A DNA stretch of 64,000 nucleotides from JBBDYH01 sp040901795 (GTDB lineage Bacteria > Planctomycetota > Planctomycetia > Pirellulales > JALHPA01), in contig JBBDYH010000067.1 of assembly GCA_040901795.1 (NCBI GenBank), positions 62,001-126,000 of the forward strand, given 5' to 3'. The notes below the pieces were generated by a model. It worked only from the letters and a program-made list of their open reading frames with translations, searched no databases and was not told where the DNA came from. Of the stretch, positions 9,590 to 18,215 are shown piece by piece. The translations under genes were made by a program, and so were the position numbers. How positions within the stretch are numbered: the stretch's first letter is position 1; each line of letters opens with the position of its first letter.

Positions 9590-10629
9590 GCGTGGACACG
9601 TCCGAGGCCCGCTTCGCTCCTCTGGCTGCGCGCCAAGTGGTCGCCGCCCGGCAAGCGGGCAGCCGCGCAACGACGAACTCGACGCTGCTTGAGGTGTCGA
9701 ATGGCTACTGGGACCTGCTTCGTAGCTTCTCCAACGAAGCGATTGTGCGCGAAGCGGTCGAGAACACTCAAGCCCTGGAGAGGCTTGCCGAGTCATACCT
9801 GCGCAATGAAAAACTGAAACAAGCCGATGCTGAACGAATCCGGGCCGAGCTGCGCACTCGTCTGGGAGATCTCGATCTGGCGGGTCAAGAAAAGCGCATC
9901 GTGTCGGCGCGTCTCGGTCGCTTGTTGCGTTTGGATCCCTTCGTGACGCTCCTCCCTGCTGAAGACCGGCCCGTGCCCGTCGAGGTTGTGGACTCCGGCC
10001 AACCGCGACGAGAATTGGCGGCGACCGCGCTGCGGAATCGGCCTGAACTGGCCGAGAGCCGGTCGCTGGCGGGCGCGGCAGCGGCGCGCTTGCTCCAAGC
10101 CCAATATGGGCCATGGCTGCCAAGTCTGCTGCTCGATTACGATGCCGGCGGGTTTGGTGGCGGCCCCAACGATTTCTTTGGCGACTTTGATGGACGCTCC
10201 GACGTCGAAGCCGCCGCCATCTGGACGGTCCGCAATTTGGGTCATGGCGAGTGGGCTGCGCAGCGCGAACGCGACTCCGAAGTCCGACAGGCCCGGTTGC
10301 GGGTCATCGATCAGATGGACCGCGTGGTCAGCGAAGTTGCCGAAGCGCTGGCTCGCGTCGAGGCGCGCCGGGCACAGCTAGAGACCGCCCGAACGGCCGT
10401 CGATGCCGCGCAACAATCCTATGAGCTAAACCTAAGGCTATTTCGCGAAGGAGGAATCGAGCTGATCCTGCCGATCGAAGTTGTCCAATCGGTCAATGCC
10501 CTGACGCGAGCCAGGCAGGACTATCTATCTGCCGTCGTCGAATACAACCGGGCCCAGTTTCAGCTCCTCTGGGCATTGGGCTTCCCCCTGCACTGCGTTG
10601 GCGAGGCCGTCGGCAAGCAAGCGGGCTGA
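9433..10629 (+). pseudogene. TolC-like outer-membrane efflux protein, main body (frameshifted)
   Basis: This is the continuation of the 8993 gene in another frame: about 398 residues with the long amphipathic coiled-coil helices of TolC proteins. Typical segments are LLEVSNGYWDLLRSFSNEAI, a NRPELAESRSLAGAA repeat and EVAEALARVEARRAQLETAR. The C-terminal region SYELNLRLFREGGIELILPI followed by ARQDYLSAVVEYNRAQFQLL is characteristic. The only available start here is a TTG at 9433 with no convincing ribosome site, which supports reading it as part of the upstream gene. If the frameshift is real, the resident RND pump would need another channel. Confidence 0.8.
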
Positions 10630-10696
10630 GTCGGAAGGGCGCCGCTCGAACTTACGCGCGGTCAGCCGAGCGGCTCGCAGCGGGAACGAAAACGAG

Positions 10697-11254
10697 TCAA
10701 TTCATCGACGGTTCGGGCGGAATGTGGCGGATGCCGAGTGCATCGAGCAACCAACCGGGTCGTCGTCGCTCGCCCGAAACGAGATGCTCCCACAGCGATT
10801 CGTTGTCCGTGAAAATCTGCTCGGTCGCGGCGGGCAGGACGTGCCAGGCGCCGCCGGCGATCTCTTGCTCAAGTTGCCCCGGTCCCCAGCCCGCGTAGCC
10901 AGCGAAATACCGCACTGCTAAATCTGGATGTACAACTAATTGTGCGATGCTCTCCGGATCGGCGGTGAAGTACATCCCCGATCCGATTTCCAAATCGGCA
11001 AGGTCGACTCGTTCGTGCAGCGCCATCAACGGGCCCGGACATGGGCCGCCGACGTGCAAGTGTTCGTCGGTCTCGCAACCCGATCCGCCAACCTTCTCCC
11101 ACACTTCGCGAACGGTGAGAGTAGCCGGCCGATTGACGACCATACCCATCGCTCCTTCCTCGTTGTGGCGAACAATCAGCACCACGGTGCGGAAGAAATT
11201 GGGATCGGCGAGCTTTGTCGAGGCGACCAGGAGTTGCCCTTGGAGTGAATCCAT
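10697..11254 (-). CDS. YqgE/AlgH family protein
   Basis: A 185-residue cytoplasmic protein of the UPF0301 (YqgE/AlgH, DUF179) family. Recognisable elements are the N-terminal SLQGQLLVASTKLADPNFFR, the EEGAMGMVVNRPATLTV motif, LHVGGPCPGPLMALH, and the C-terminal YAGWGPGQLEQEIAGGAWHV. Length is normal for the family. The molecular function is not settled. It converges with the TolC-like gene on the left; the rsgA gene lies upstream on the same strand, separated by a repeat-derived hairpin. Confidence 0.92.
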   Translation of the reverse strand: MDSLQGQLLVASTKLADPNFFRTVVLIVRHNEEGAMGMVVNRPATLTVREVWEKVGGSGCETDEHLHVGGPCPGPLMALHERVDLADLEIGSGMYFTADPESIAQLVVHPDLAVRYFAGYAGWGPGQLEQEIAGGAWHVLPAATEQIFTDNESLWEHLVSGERRRPGWLLDALGIRHIPPEPSMN

Positions 11255-11302
11255 GTCACTATTCTTGGCGATTTTCCTGAACCAGGGAAGTGGCGAATTC
11301 AG

Positions 11303-11371
11303 GGCTGTCAGCGATCAGCTATCAGCTTAGGTCAGAAGAACCTGACCGCTGATGGCCGACGGCTGACAGCC
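11303..11371. repeat. Heptad repeats forming an inverted repeat
   Basis: Degenerate 7-bp units TCAGCGA, TCAGCTA and TCAGCTT run from 11308 to 11328. Complementary-sense units (GCTGATG, GCCGACG, GCTGACA) run from 11348 to 11368. The outer arms GGCTGTCAGC (11303-11312) and GCTGACAGCC (11362-11371) are perfect complements, with a second small stem GGTCAG/CTGACC inside. It lies 7 bp beyond the rsgA stop and may act as a terminator or processing hairpin between rsgA and the YqgE gene. Confidence 0.75.
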
Positions 11372-11378
11372 ATTTTGC

Positions 11379-12506
11379 CTACGCCGGCTCGTCGGCGAGC
11401 AGAGCCAGATAGCTTTCGTATCTCCGCGCGTCGAGGTGCCCATCCGCGACTGCGTCCTTGATCGCACAGTCCGCTTCGTGCGAGTGGGTGCAATTGGGGA
11501 AGCGACACCGACTGACATACGGCCGAAGATCCCGGAAGTAAGTCACGACTTCAGCCGGAATGATATCCCAGAGCTGGAATTGCCGGATGCCGGGCGTATC
11601 AATGACATAGCCGCCCATCAGCAACCGGATCAGTCGAGCCGTCGTGGTGGTGTGTTTGCCCTTCTGGCTTTCTGAGCTGACCGCGCCGATCCGCAGATTC
11701 AAGCCTGCTTCGACGGCGTTCAAGAGGGACGACTTGCCGACCCCGCTTTGTCCGACGACAACCGAGGATCGGTCCTTAAGCTCGCGCCGCACAAAGTCCA
11801 CGCCAGCGCCGTCGCGTGCCGAGAGCAGTACCGCCTGGTAGCCCATGCGGCTGTACACGCCGACCAGCGGCTGCAACTCGGCCGGATCAATGAGATCGAC
11901 TTTGTTGATGCAAATTAGCGGCCGCAAACCATTCTGCTCAGCAGTCAACAAAAAGCGATCGATGAGGTTGGGCTTGATGTAGGGCTCGGCGGCGCTCGTG
12001 ACGATGATCATCTGGTCCACATTGCTGGCGATGACGTGCTGCCGCCCGCGACTGGTGCGGCTGATCACGCCGTGGCGCGGCTCGATGCGCTCGATGATTC
12101 CTTCGTTGCCGCCGGCCGGGCGGAAATAGACCCAGTCGCCGGCCGCCACCACGTGCCGCTGTCCCGTGCTCAGAGTTTTTAAGAGCCGCCGTGTGGCGCA
12201 CTGGTAGACCGCTCCGTCCTCCGACTCGACTTCGCTTGTTAGCCCGTAGACAGCCAACACGCGGCCGCGCCGACAAACAGCAAGATCAACATCCGGCGTG
12301 ACCGCGAAGCCGTCAGCGTCCGCCGCCTCCTCTCCGATCACTACGCGCTTCCGCGTGAGTTCTCCCTTTCCACTCACGCGCTCTTGGCGTGCCCGGTCCT
12401 GCCCGCGCTCATCGCCGGCGCGAAACTCCCGCGTTAGATCGGGTGGGCGCGCTCGCGAGCCACGGTTCTTGCGGAATTCGGCGCGGAATTTCTTCTTCTT
12501 CGCCAT
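11379..12506 (-). CDS. rsgA: Small ribosomal subunit biogenesis GTPase RsgA
   Basis: A 375-residue circularly permuted GTPase that assists late maturation of the 30S subunit. The motif order is diagnostic: an OB-fold region first (AVYGLTSEVESEDGAVYQC), then G4 (NKVD), then G1 (GQSGVGKSSL), then G3 (DTPG). The C-terminal zinc knuckle follows (CRFPNCTHSHEADC). The first 50 residues are a very basic extension (KKKKFRAEFRKNRG) ahead of the OB fold, longer than in E. coli and probably an rRNA-contacting tail. The ATG at 12506 lies inside the left element of a paired palindrome upstream region. Confidence 0.95.
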   Translation of the reverse strand: MAKKKKFRAEFRKNRGSRARPPDLTREFRAGDERGQDRARQERVSGKGELTRKRVVIGEEAADADGFAVTPDVDLAVCRRGRVLAVYGLTSEVESEDGAVYQCATRRLLKTLSTGQRHVVAAGDWVYFRPAGGNEGIIERIEPRHGVISRTSRGRQHVIASNVDQMIIVTSAAEPYIKPNLIDRFLLTAEQNGLRPLICINKVDLIDPAELQPLVGVYSRMGYQAVLLSARDGAGVDFVRRELKDRSSVVVGQSGVGKSSLLNAVEAGLNLRIGAVSSESQKGKHTTTTARLIRLLMGGYVIDTPGIRQFQLWDIIPAEVVTYFRDLRPYVSRCRFPNCTHSHEADCAIKDAVADGHLDARRYESYLALLADEPA

Positions 12507-12513
12507 GCCATTT

Positions 12514-12630
12514 GGAGTGCGGCGACTTGTCGTCGCTTTCTTTTTCCAAAACCGCCGCCCGTATGATCAAAGGCGGCTTCGTTGATACGCCCGAATAGAA
12601 ATCCAAAGCGATGACGAGTCATCGCACTCC
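12514..12630. repeat. Paired inverted palindromic element, family D
   Basis: The element GGAGTGCGGCGACTTGTCGT (12514 onward, to 12539) is matched in inverted orientation at 12605-12630, whose complement reads GGAGTGCGATGACTCGTCAT. Each copy has its own internal palindrome (for example GCGATGAC/GTCATCGC). The pair fills the space between rsgA and the FHA gene, both on the minus strand, and could form a long stem of about 26 bp around a 65-nt loop. Confidence 0.7.
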
Positions 12631-12638
12631 AAAACCGC

Positions 12639-13112
12639 CTACAACGGCGAGTTGGGATTCTTGATCTGGCCGGGCTCGTTGTTGAGCACGTCGTAGCGCC
12701 TGGGTCGATCGTCCGGCGTATTGATGCGCTTTCGCTGGAGTCCGGCACGCTCGAGGAGCGACCTGGAGAGGATATCGTTGGGTAGATCCTCAACTGGCGG
12801 CGGACCAACCGCGCCGTTGTCGACCGGCGAATAGCGGATCTCGTAACGGTGTTTGGCGACGGCGATCTCATCGCCCGGATCGAGCCTTTTTTCCATGTTG
12901 CCGATCCGCTGGCCTTGCACCTTCACGCCGTTGCGGCTCTGCATGTCTTTGACGTACCAATAACCCTGATTCAGCGTGAGCTGGCAGTGATGCGCCGAAA
13001 CGTTGGCGAAACGCAAGACAATGTCGCAGCTTTCACGGCGACCGACCAGTAAGCTCCGTTTCAGAAGAGGGATGGGGTCACCGCCTCCCAAGGGGTGCAG
13101 TTCTCCGAACAT
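12639..13112 (-). CDS. FHA domain protein
   Basis: A 157-residue protein with one forkhead-associated domain that would bind phosphothreonine peptides. The FHA signature is complete: GRRESCDIVL, then SAHHCQL, then DMQSRNGVKVQGQRI, within residues 20-95. The C-terminal 55 residues are hydrophilic, Pro/Arg rich and probably unstructured. The ATG at 13112 (MFGELHP) with AGAGG upstream is preferred over a TTG at 13169. It is divergent from the radical SAM gene at 13217. The kinase whose product it reads is not in this window. Confidence 0.88.
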   Translation of the reverse strand: MFGELHPLGGGDPIPLLKRSLLVGRRESCDIVLRFANVSAHHCQLTLNQGYWYVKDMQSRNGVKVQGQRIGNMEKRLDPGDEIAVAKHRYEIRYSPVDNGAVGPPPVEDLPNDILSRSLLERAGLQRKRINTPDDRPRRYDVLNNEPGQIKNPNSPL

Positions 13113-13216
13113 GACCAGACGCCTCTTTAATAAGCGAAAATGATGCCTTATGATTCGAGAGTAAGCCAATCAGAGGCTCGCTTTTACTGTAGTCCCCGGT
13201 TCATCTTGGGTCAACG

Positions 13217-14185
13217 ATGTCGCTTTTGGCAGGCACGGCTCCGACCTATGATTGGCGCGCTGAGGGGCTGCGCTACTACCACTACAATTTCTTCTTGCGC
13301 CAGCGGTTTGGCGGCCGCGTGCAGAAGGTGAGCATCGACGCCGGGTTCACCTGCCCGAATGTCGATGGGACCGTGGCCCGCGGCGGCTGTACATTTTGTG
13401 ACAACCGCAGCTTTAGCCCCAGCCGGCGACTCCCACGACAGGGAGTCTCGGGCCAGATCGATGAGGGGATCCGGCGGCTTAAATGGCGGTACGAGGTCGA
13501 TCAATTCCTGGCCTACTTCCAACCCGCCACAAACACCTATGCACCCGTGGAGCGCCTCCGCCCCCTCTATGAGGCTGCACTGTCGCACCCCAAGGTTGTG
13601 GGTCTGGCAATCGGCACACGGCCGGACTGCGTTCCCGATGAGGTGCTGGATTTACTGCACGAAATCGCCGAACGCACCTACCTGTCCGTCGAGTACGGCA
13701 TGCAGACAATTCACAACCAGTCGCTCGATTGGATGAACCGCGGACACCACTACGACGCTTTTCTCGACGCGGTGGAGCGGAGTCGCGGCCGCGGCTTTGA
13801 GATCTGTGCCCATGTCATCCTCGGTCTCCCGGGCGAGTCGCACGACGACATGCTGGCCACGGCTCGGGAGCTGGCTCGGCTCGGCGTGGATGCTGTTAAG
13901 ATTCACAATCTGTATGCGGTGAAGAACACGCCGCTTGTTGAACAGCTTGCGCGGGGCGAAGTCGCCCTTATGGAGCGGGAGGAGTACATCGCGACGCTGG
14001 TCGACTTTTTGGAGCTTTTGCCGGGAGCGACGATTATCGAACGGATCAGCGGCGAAGCCCCGCCGGCATACTTCATTGGGCCGACCTGGTCGCTCGACAA
14101 ACCAGCGATTCGCGCGGCATTGGAGCGCGAATTCGTGCGGCGAACCACGTGGCAGGGAAATCGGTGCAACGCCGAGCAGGCGTGA
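13217..14185 (+). CDS. TIGR01212/YhcC-type radical SAM protein
   Basis: A 322-residue radical SAM enzyme of the YhcC family. The cluster-binding Cys residues sit in FTCPNVDGTVARGGCTFCDN (about residues 44-62), with the wider spacing (CX11CxxC) typical of this family. Other family marks are FQPATNTYAPVERLRPLYEAAL, GTRPDCV, LSVEYGMQTIHNQSLDWMNRGH, AHVILGLPGESHDDML and VKIHNLYAVKNTPL. E. coli YhcC lacks an assigned physiological reaction, so no substrate is proposed. Start at ATG 13217 gives the expected family N-terminus. Confidence 0.92.
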   Translation: MSLLAGTAPTYDWRAEGLRYYHYNFFLRQRFGGRVQKVSIDAGFTCPNVDGTVARGGCTFCDNRSFSPSRRLPRQGVSGQIDEGIRRLKWRYEVDQFLAYFQPATNTYAPVERLRPLYEAALSHPKVVGLAIGTRPDCVPDEVLDLLHEIAERTYLSVEYGMQTIHNQSLDWMNRGHHYDAFLDAVERSRGRGFEICAHVILGLPGESHDDMLATARELARLGVDAVKIHNLYAVKNTPLVEQLARGEVALMEREEYIATLVDFLELLPGATIIERISGEAPPAYFIGPTWSLDKPAIRAALEREFVRRTTWQGNRCNAEQA

Positions 14186-14267
14186 TGGGCTGCTTTGGCA
14201 TGCAGATCGCAGACTCAGCCTTCGGCAAAGCCATCATGGTTGTTGACCACGAACAATAAAGCGCGCA

Positions 14268-15224
14268 ATGCCCATACTCTACCTTACCGAGCGCGATGTC
14301 CACGAGTTGCTCGACATGCAAACGGCGATCGATGTCGTGGAAGAGGCCTTTCGCCAGCTCGCGGACCAGAAGGCGATGAATGTTCCGCGCGTGCGCGCCA
14401 AGGCGCCGGGAATCGTGCTGCACTCGATGAGCGCCGCGGCCGAGTATCTGGGACTGGTGGGCTGGAAGTGCTACACGACCACTCGGGCAGGCGCTCGGTT
14501 CCATGTCGGACTTTACGATGCAGCCACCGGCGAGCTCGCAGCGTTGATCGAGGGCGACCGGCTCGGGCAGCTTCGCACCGGCGCCACCACGGGCGTGGCT
14601 GTTGAGTGGATGGCTGACATGGCGGCCGCCGAAGTCGGACTGTTCGGCGCCGGATATCAGGCTGAGACGCAACTTGAAGCGGTCGCTCAAGTGCGGCAGC
14701 TAAAAACGGCGCTTGTCTATAGTCGCAACCCTGCGCGACGAGCGGACTTCGCCGTGCGGATGGCCGAGCGGGTCGGCTGCGAAGTGATCCCCGTCGATCG
14801 TCCCCAGGAGGCGGCCGAGGACTTGCCGATTGTGATTACCGCGACGACGGCGACGGAGCCGGTGTTTAGCGGCAACGATCTCGCCGAAGGGGCTTTGGTA
14901 TGCGCGGTCGGTTCCAACTGGCCGCATAAGGCAGAGATCGACTCCGACGTGATTCGCCGGGCGGACAACATCGTTTGCGACAGCGTCGAGGCCTGCCAGC
15001 TTGAGGCGGGCGACTTCCGCGATGCACTCGAGCGCGGCATCTTTAGCTGGCCCAAGGCAGTCGAGCTGGCCGACGTCGTCAGCGGCCGGGAGATCGGCCG
15101 CAGCAACAACGACAGCGTGGTGCTCTTCAAGAGCGTCGGCCTGGCGATCGAAGATGTGGCGCTGGGAGGGAAGCTGCTGGAGTTGGCACGCGCAAACGGG
15201 GTCGGAAGAGAACTGGGTCTATAG
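14268..15224 (+). CDS. Ornithine cyclodeaminase / mu-crystallin family protein
   Basis: A 318-residue NAD(P)-binding protein of the ornithine cyclodeaminase superfamily. The N-terminal half is the substrate domain (LYLTERDVHELLDMQTAIDV, VGWKCYTT, GRLGQLRTGATTGVA-like segment reading GDRLGQLRTGATTGVAV). The Rossmann motif is VGLFGAGYQAETQLEAV at about residues 122-138, followed by YSRNPARR. The family includes cyclodeaminases, alanine dehydrogenases and ketimine reductases, which cannot be told apart here. It follows the radical SAM gene by 82 bp on the same strand. Confidence 0.88.
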   Translation: MPILYLTERDVHELLDMQTAIDVVEEAFRQLADQKAMNVPRVRAKAPGIVLHSMSAAAEYLGLVGWKCYTTTRAGARFHVGLYDAATGELAALIEGDRLGQLRTGATTGVAVEWMADMAAAEVGLFGAGYQAETQLEAVAQVRQLKTALVYSRNPARRADFAVRMAERVGCEVIPVDRPQEAAEDLPIVITATTATEPVFSGNDLAEGALVCAVGSNWPHKAEIDSDVIRRADNIVCDSVEACQLEAGDFRDALERGIFSWPKAVELADVVSGREIGRSNNDSVVLFKSVGLAIEDVALGGKLLELARANGVGRELGL

Positions 15225-16421
15225 TTGAACCGCTCCGCCTGACCTTACCTCTACTCTTTCTCCTGCTCCTGATGGCCGAGCGAGTGACTTCGTTGGAGTT
15301 CAAGCTTGAGCTTGGGTCGCGCATCAACTGTGGCCGGCGCCAGGCGGATTAATGCGCGTCCGAACTGAATTTCGGCGAAAAATAATTAAATCACTGATTT
15401 TGCGCATTCAATGCGAGCGACCGGGACGCCGCGTTTTGCCACAAGGTCATGTAGCGAATGGTCTTGAAGCGCCAACGGTGCGGACTTGCGGCCGCGATTG
15501 TTGCGCATTTGAATGCGTCTTATTTTGCTGTGCCGGAGAGTTTTTGCACACTCCGGAGTTGTTTCCACCAAAACGGGGTTGAGCGGAAATAACCCGCATC
15601 CGTGGAGCACCGCGTTTCGGTGCTAAGTCTTCGCCGCGGCACTATTTCGGTCGATTGCAGCAACCGGAACGGCAGGGAATTATTGCACTTTCGAGCGCAC
15701 TTTGAAGTCTGCGGATTCGGCCATACCGAACTAGCGACGCGCCGTTCGACTGGTTCACAAACAGGCGTTCGAAGGCGGCTCGCGAGGCGCAGAGCCGACG
15801 CCATCTGACGCGCAATCAACGCGGACGCGGGCGGCCACGGACCGAGATGACTGTTGTCGAATTGTCAAAGAGCGGCGGCCTTGCGCGCACGGTGTGCGGA
15901 GCCTCTGTGTGTGGCCGTATGTATAGCATAAAAGTGGCGCGCTTGTCAAGGGGGGATGCTCGATTTCTTAGCGAGCTTTGCGTCTTTGCGTGAGATTTCC
16001 ACGACTGCAAGAGGACTCACGCGACGGCGCAAAACTCGCAAAGATTAGATCGCCGTTGTTCCGACCTTGGGGCACATGCCTTGTTCCCCGGCATTGACGG
16101 CGTGGGACGATACATCGACGAAACAATTTGGTGTTTAAGCGTTGATCGGTTTTGGTAGCCCAGAGGCTCCAGGTCCGCAGTGAAGTAGTATGAACGAGAA
16201 GCGAGCAGTTGGGAACACTTCCTGCAGATTGCAAACGGGGGAAAAGGGGACCAGTCCAGGAACCCGGTCCAATTAAATAATGGACGCGTCCCCGTTACGC
16301 TCGGCGTCCCCGTTACGCTCGGTTACGCTCCGGGCGCGGCAGGTTACCCTCGTCCGCTGGTTGTATCTACGTGGCCGTCCGATTACGCTGGCGTCCATCC
16401 CAAGTGCTCTGGAGTGCGGCA
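15225..16421. other. Long intergenic region, no gene recognised
   Basis: About 1.2 kb without a convincing coding frame; frames on both strands are short and have no family resemblance. It holds an imperfect inverted repeat around 15968-16046 (GCGAGCTTTGCGTCTTTGCG facing a GCGCAAAACTCGCAAAG copy), a GGGGACC/GGTCC-rich stretch at 16238-16270, and a tandem 18-bp repeat at 16286-16321. The copy GTTGGAGTTCAAGCTTGAGC at 15292 resembles text at 51160-51208. The region looks like decayed or repeat-derived spacer. Confidence 0.6.
16286..16321 (+). repeat. Tandem 18-bp repeat, two copies
   Basis: The unit GCGTCCCCGTTACGCTCG occurs at 16286-16303 and again immediately at 16304-16321, followed by a partial third copy (GTTACGCTCC). 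It sits about 100 bp upstream of a PEP-CTERM protein gene. Confidence 0.9.
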
Positions 16422-18083
16422 ATGAACCGACTAGTGTGGCTCGCCTGCGCGATGGTCCTGTTACCGGTAAGTGCCAAAGGGGAAGTCGTCGATTTGCTTT
16501 TCCGGCCCATCGATACTGCCCTTAGAGCGAATCTCCAGCGCAGCATACATTTCCGACCAATCCGAGACATCGAACTGACGGGCTTGGGACTCATCTTCGA
16601 CCCCGATACGACCATCCTCGGACTCGACCTCACGCTGTGGCAACAACCCGCAGCCAGCGACGATCTACTGGGAACTCTGACACCAAGGCTCGGCTTCGAC
16701 TTTTCTGACTTGGGCCTTAACCGGTATGTTTTTAAGTTCCCCGAGTCATTGATCCTTGAGCAGGGTCGCACTTACACTTACCTCGCCGACACTTCCTTCG
16801 GTCACGGGGAATGGCCAACGCAGTTCGCAGAAACACAGCAAGCGCCATTCATGACCATTAGTGGCAGCCTAACGGTTCTTGGCGCGGGACATAGTGCCAC
16901 ACAGGGTCCGCCATCCGCTGAACATCCTCCGCTCCTTGTCGAAATCGTCACCGATCCGGTCGAATCTGTCTGGGACGCTGACGGCAATGGTAATTGGTCA
17001 TCGACTGAAAACTGGCGCGGCGGCACTCCGAACGGCTCTTCCACCACTGCGATCTTCGGCGGAGCAATTACCCAGCCGCGGGTCGTGTCGGTAAATGTGC
17101 CGATGACTGTGGGGCGTATGGATCTAAACAACGCCCACGGCTACACCATCGCAGGTCCAGGCTCGCTAACAATTGCGACCACAGATGGCCCCGCTGAAAT
17201 AAACGTCGTCAAGGGTAACCACACTATTGGCGCATCGCTCACGCTCTCGGCAGATACCATAGTCACCGTCGCTAGACGTGACATTGACCCACCGAATGCT
17301 GGCACACTTTCACTTACAGGCATGGCGGCCAGCACCGGCACTCTCGTCAAAGAGGGAGCTGGTACGCTCACTATTAACAATGTGCGTGCCTCTGGATTGT
17401 CGGTTAATTGGGGCGCAGTAACAGTTGCTCCTAACGGAACCCCGGCAGGCACGTCGGTGGTTAGAGCACTCACAATAAACGAACGTGCAAAACTTGACCT
17501 GACCGACAACGGAGCAGTAATTGATTACACGGGAGCGAGCCCCGTTGCCACAATACGGCAACAGATCCGGAATGGGCGTGGTGGCCCTGGTCTCGGCAAG
17601 ACTTGGAACGGCCAAGGCATTACCAGCAGCGCAGCAGCGGCCGCCGACCCGGAATCGCGCTCGGTCGCCTACGCAGAGAACTCGTCGTTGCCACTTGGCC
17701 CATATACCAGCTTCCGTGGCCAGCCGGTCGACGGCACCGCGGTGCTGATAACTTACACTCGGACCGGCGATGCAAATCTCGATGGAGTCGTCAACGATAA
17801 CGACGTCACCATCGTAGGCGCAACGTACCTTCCCGGCGTGCCTCAACCACACTGGGCGCTGGGGGATTTCGATTACGATGGCTTCATCGACGAGGACGAC
17901 GTGACGTTGCTGGGGGTGTTCTATGACCCAAGCGCCGTGCCCGAATCACAAGCATTGACGGTTGGGACCGCGACCGCCGTCCCTGAGCCAGCAAGCTTAT
18001 TAATGCTCCTGCTGGCTTTAACAGCAGCACTTCCATGGTCCGCAAAGTGGACAAGCGGAAAGGCGCTACGGACCCGACCCTAA
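16422..18083 (+). CDS. Secreted PEP-CTERM protein with dockerin-like EF-hands (paralog 1)
   Basis: A 553-residue exported protein. The ATG at 16422 follows GGAGTG and begins a signal peptide (MNRLVWLACAMVLLPVSAKG). Residues ~20-180 form a unique N-terminal module. Residues ~185-440 are an autotransporter-like beta-repeat region (WDADGNGNWSSTENW, GTLVKEGAGTLTINNVRASG). Two EF-hand-like calcium loops follow: GDANLDGVVNDNDVT (about 447) and GDFDYDGFIDEDDVT (about 482), dockerin style. The tail is VPEPASLL plus a hydrophobic helix and basic end, the PEP-CTERM sorting signal recognised by exosortase/EpsH. The C-terminal ~370 residues are shared with the 37327 gene, while the N-terminal modules differ. 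Confidence 0.9.
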   Translation: MNRLVWLACAMVLLPVSAKGEVVDLLFRPIDTALRANLQRSIHFRPIRDIELTGLGLIFDPDTTILGLDLTLWQQPAASDDLLGTLTPRLGFDFSDLGLNRYVFKFPESLILEQGRTYTYLADTSFGHGEWPTQFAETQQAPFMTISGSLTVLGAGHSATQGPPSAEHPPLLVEIVTDPVESVWDADGNGNWSSTENWRGGTPNGSSTTAIFGGAITQPRVVSVNVPMTVGRMDLNNAHGYTIAGPGSLTIATTDGPAEINVVKGNHTIGASLTLSADTIVTVARRDIDPPNAGTLSLTGMAASTGTLVKEGAGTLTINNVRASGLSVNWGAVTVAPNGTPAGTSVVRALTINERAKLDLTDNGAVIDYTGASPVATIRQQIRNGRGGPGLGKTWNGQGITSSAAAAADPESRSVAYAENSSLPLGPYTSFRGQPVDGTAVLITYTRTGDANLDGVVNDNDVTIVGATYLPGVPQPHWALGDFDYDGFIDEDDVTLLGVFYDPSAVPESQALTVGTATAVPEPASLLMLLLALTAALPWSAKWTSGKALRTRP

Positions 18084-18113
18084 GGCGTCGCGGAAAAGCA
18101 GAACTCCAAACAA

Positions 18114-18142
18114 AAACCGCTCGCCAAGTTGGCGAGCGGTTT
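18114..18142. terminator. Intrinsic terminator-like hairpin between convergent genes
   Basis: Perfect 12-bp arms AAACCGCTCGCC (18114-18125) and GGCGAGCGGTTT (18131-18142) enclose a 5-nt loop. The left arm is preceded by an A-run, which becomes a U-run for the minus-strand transcript, and the right arm ends in TTT. It lies between the convergent PEP-CTERM gene (+) and the HTH-receiver gene (-), so it could stop both. Confidence 0.75.
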
Positions 18143-18178
18143 GGTGGTTCGTACTGCAAATCCCGTCACGTGCTGCGT

Positions 18179-18203
18179 CACTGCTCGCGGCGAGCAGTGG
18201 CAC
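18179..18203. repeat. Palindromic element, family C, copy 1
   Basis: A 25-bp sequence with 9-bp arms CACTGCTCG / CGAGCAGTG around CGG. It is identical to 41187-41211, and a related fragment (CGCGAGCAGTGCCAC) lies at about 25189. It sits 13 bp beyond the stop of the minus-strand HTH-receiver gene. Confidence 0.85.
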
Positions 18204-18215
18204 GACGACTAATCT

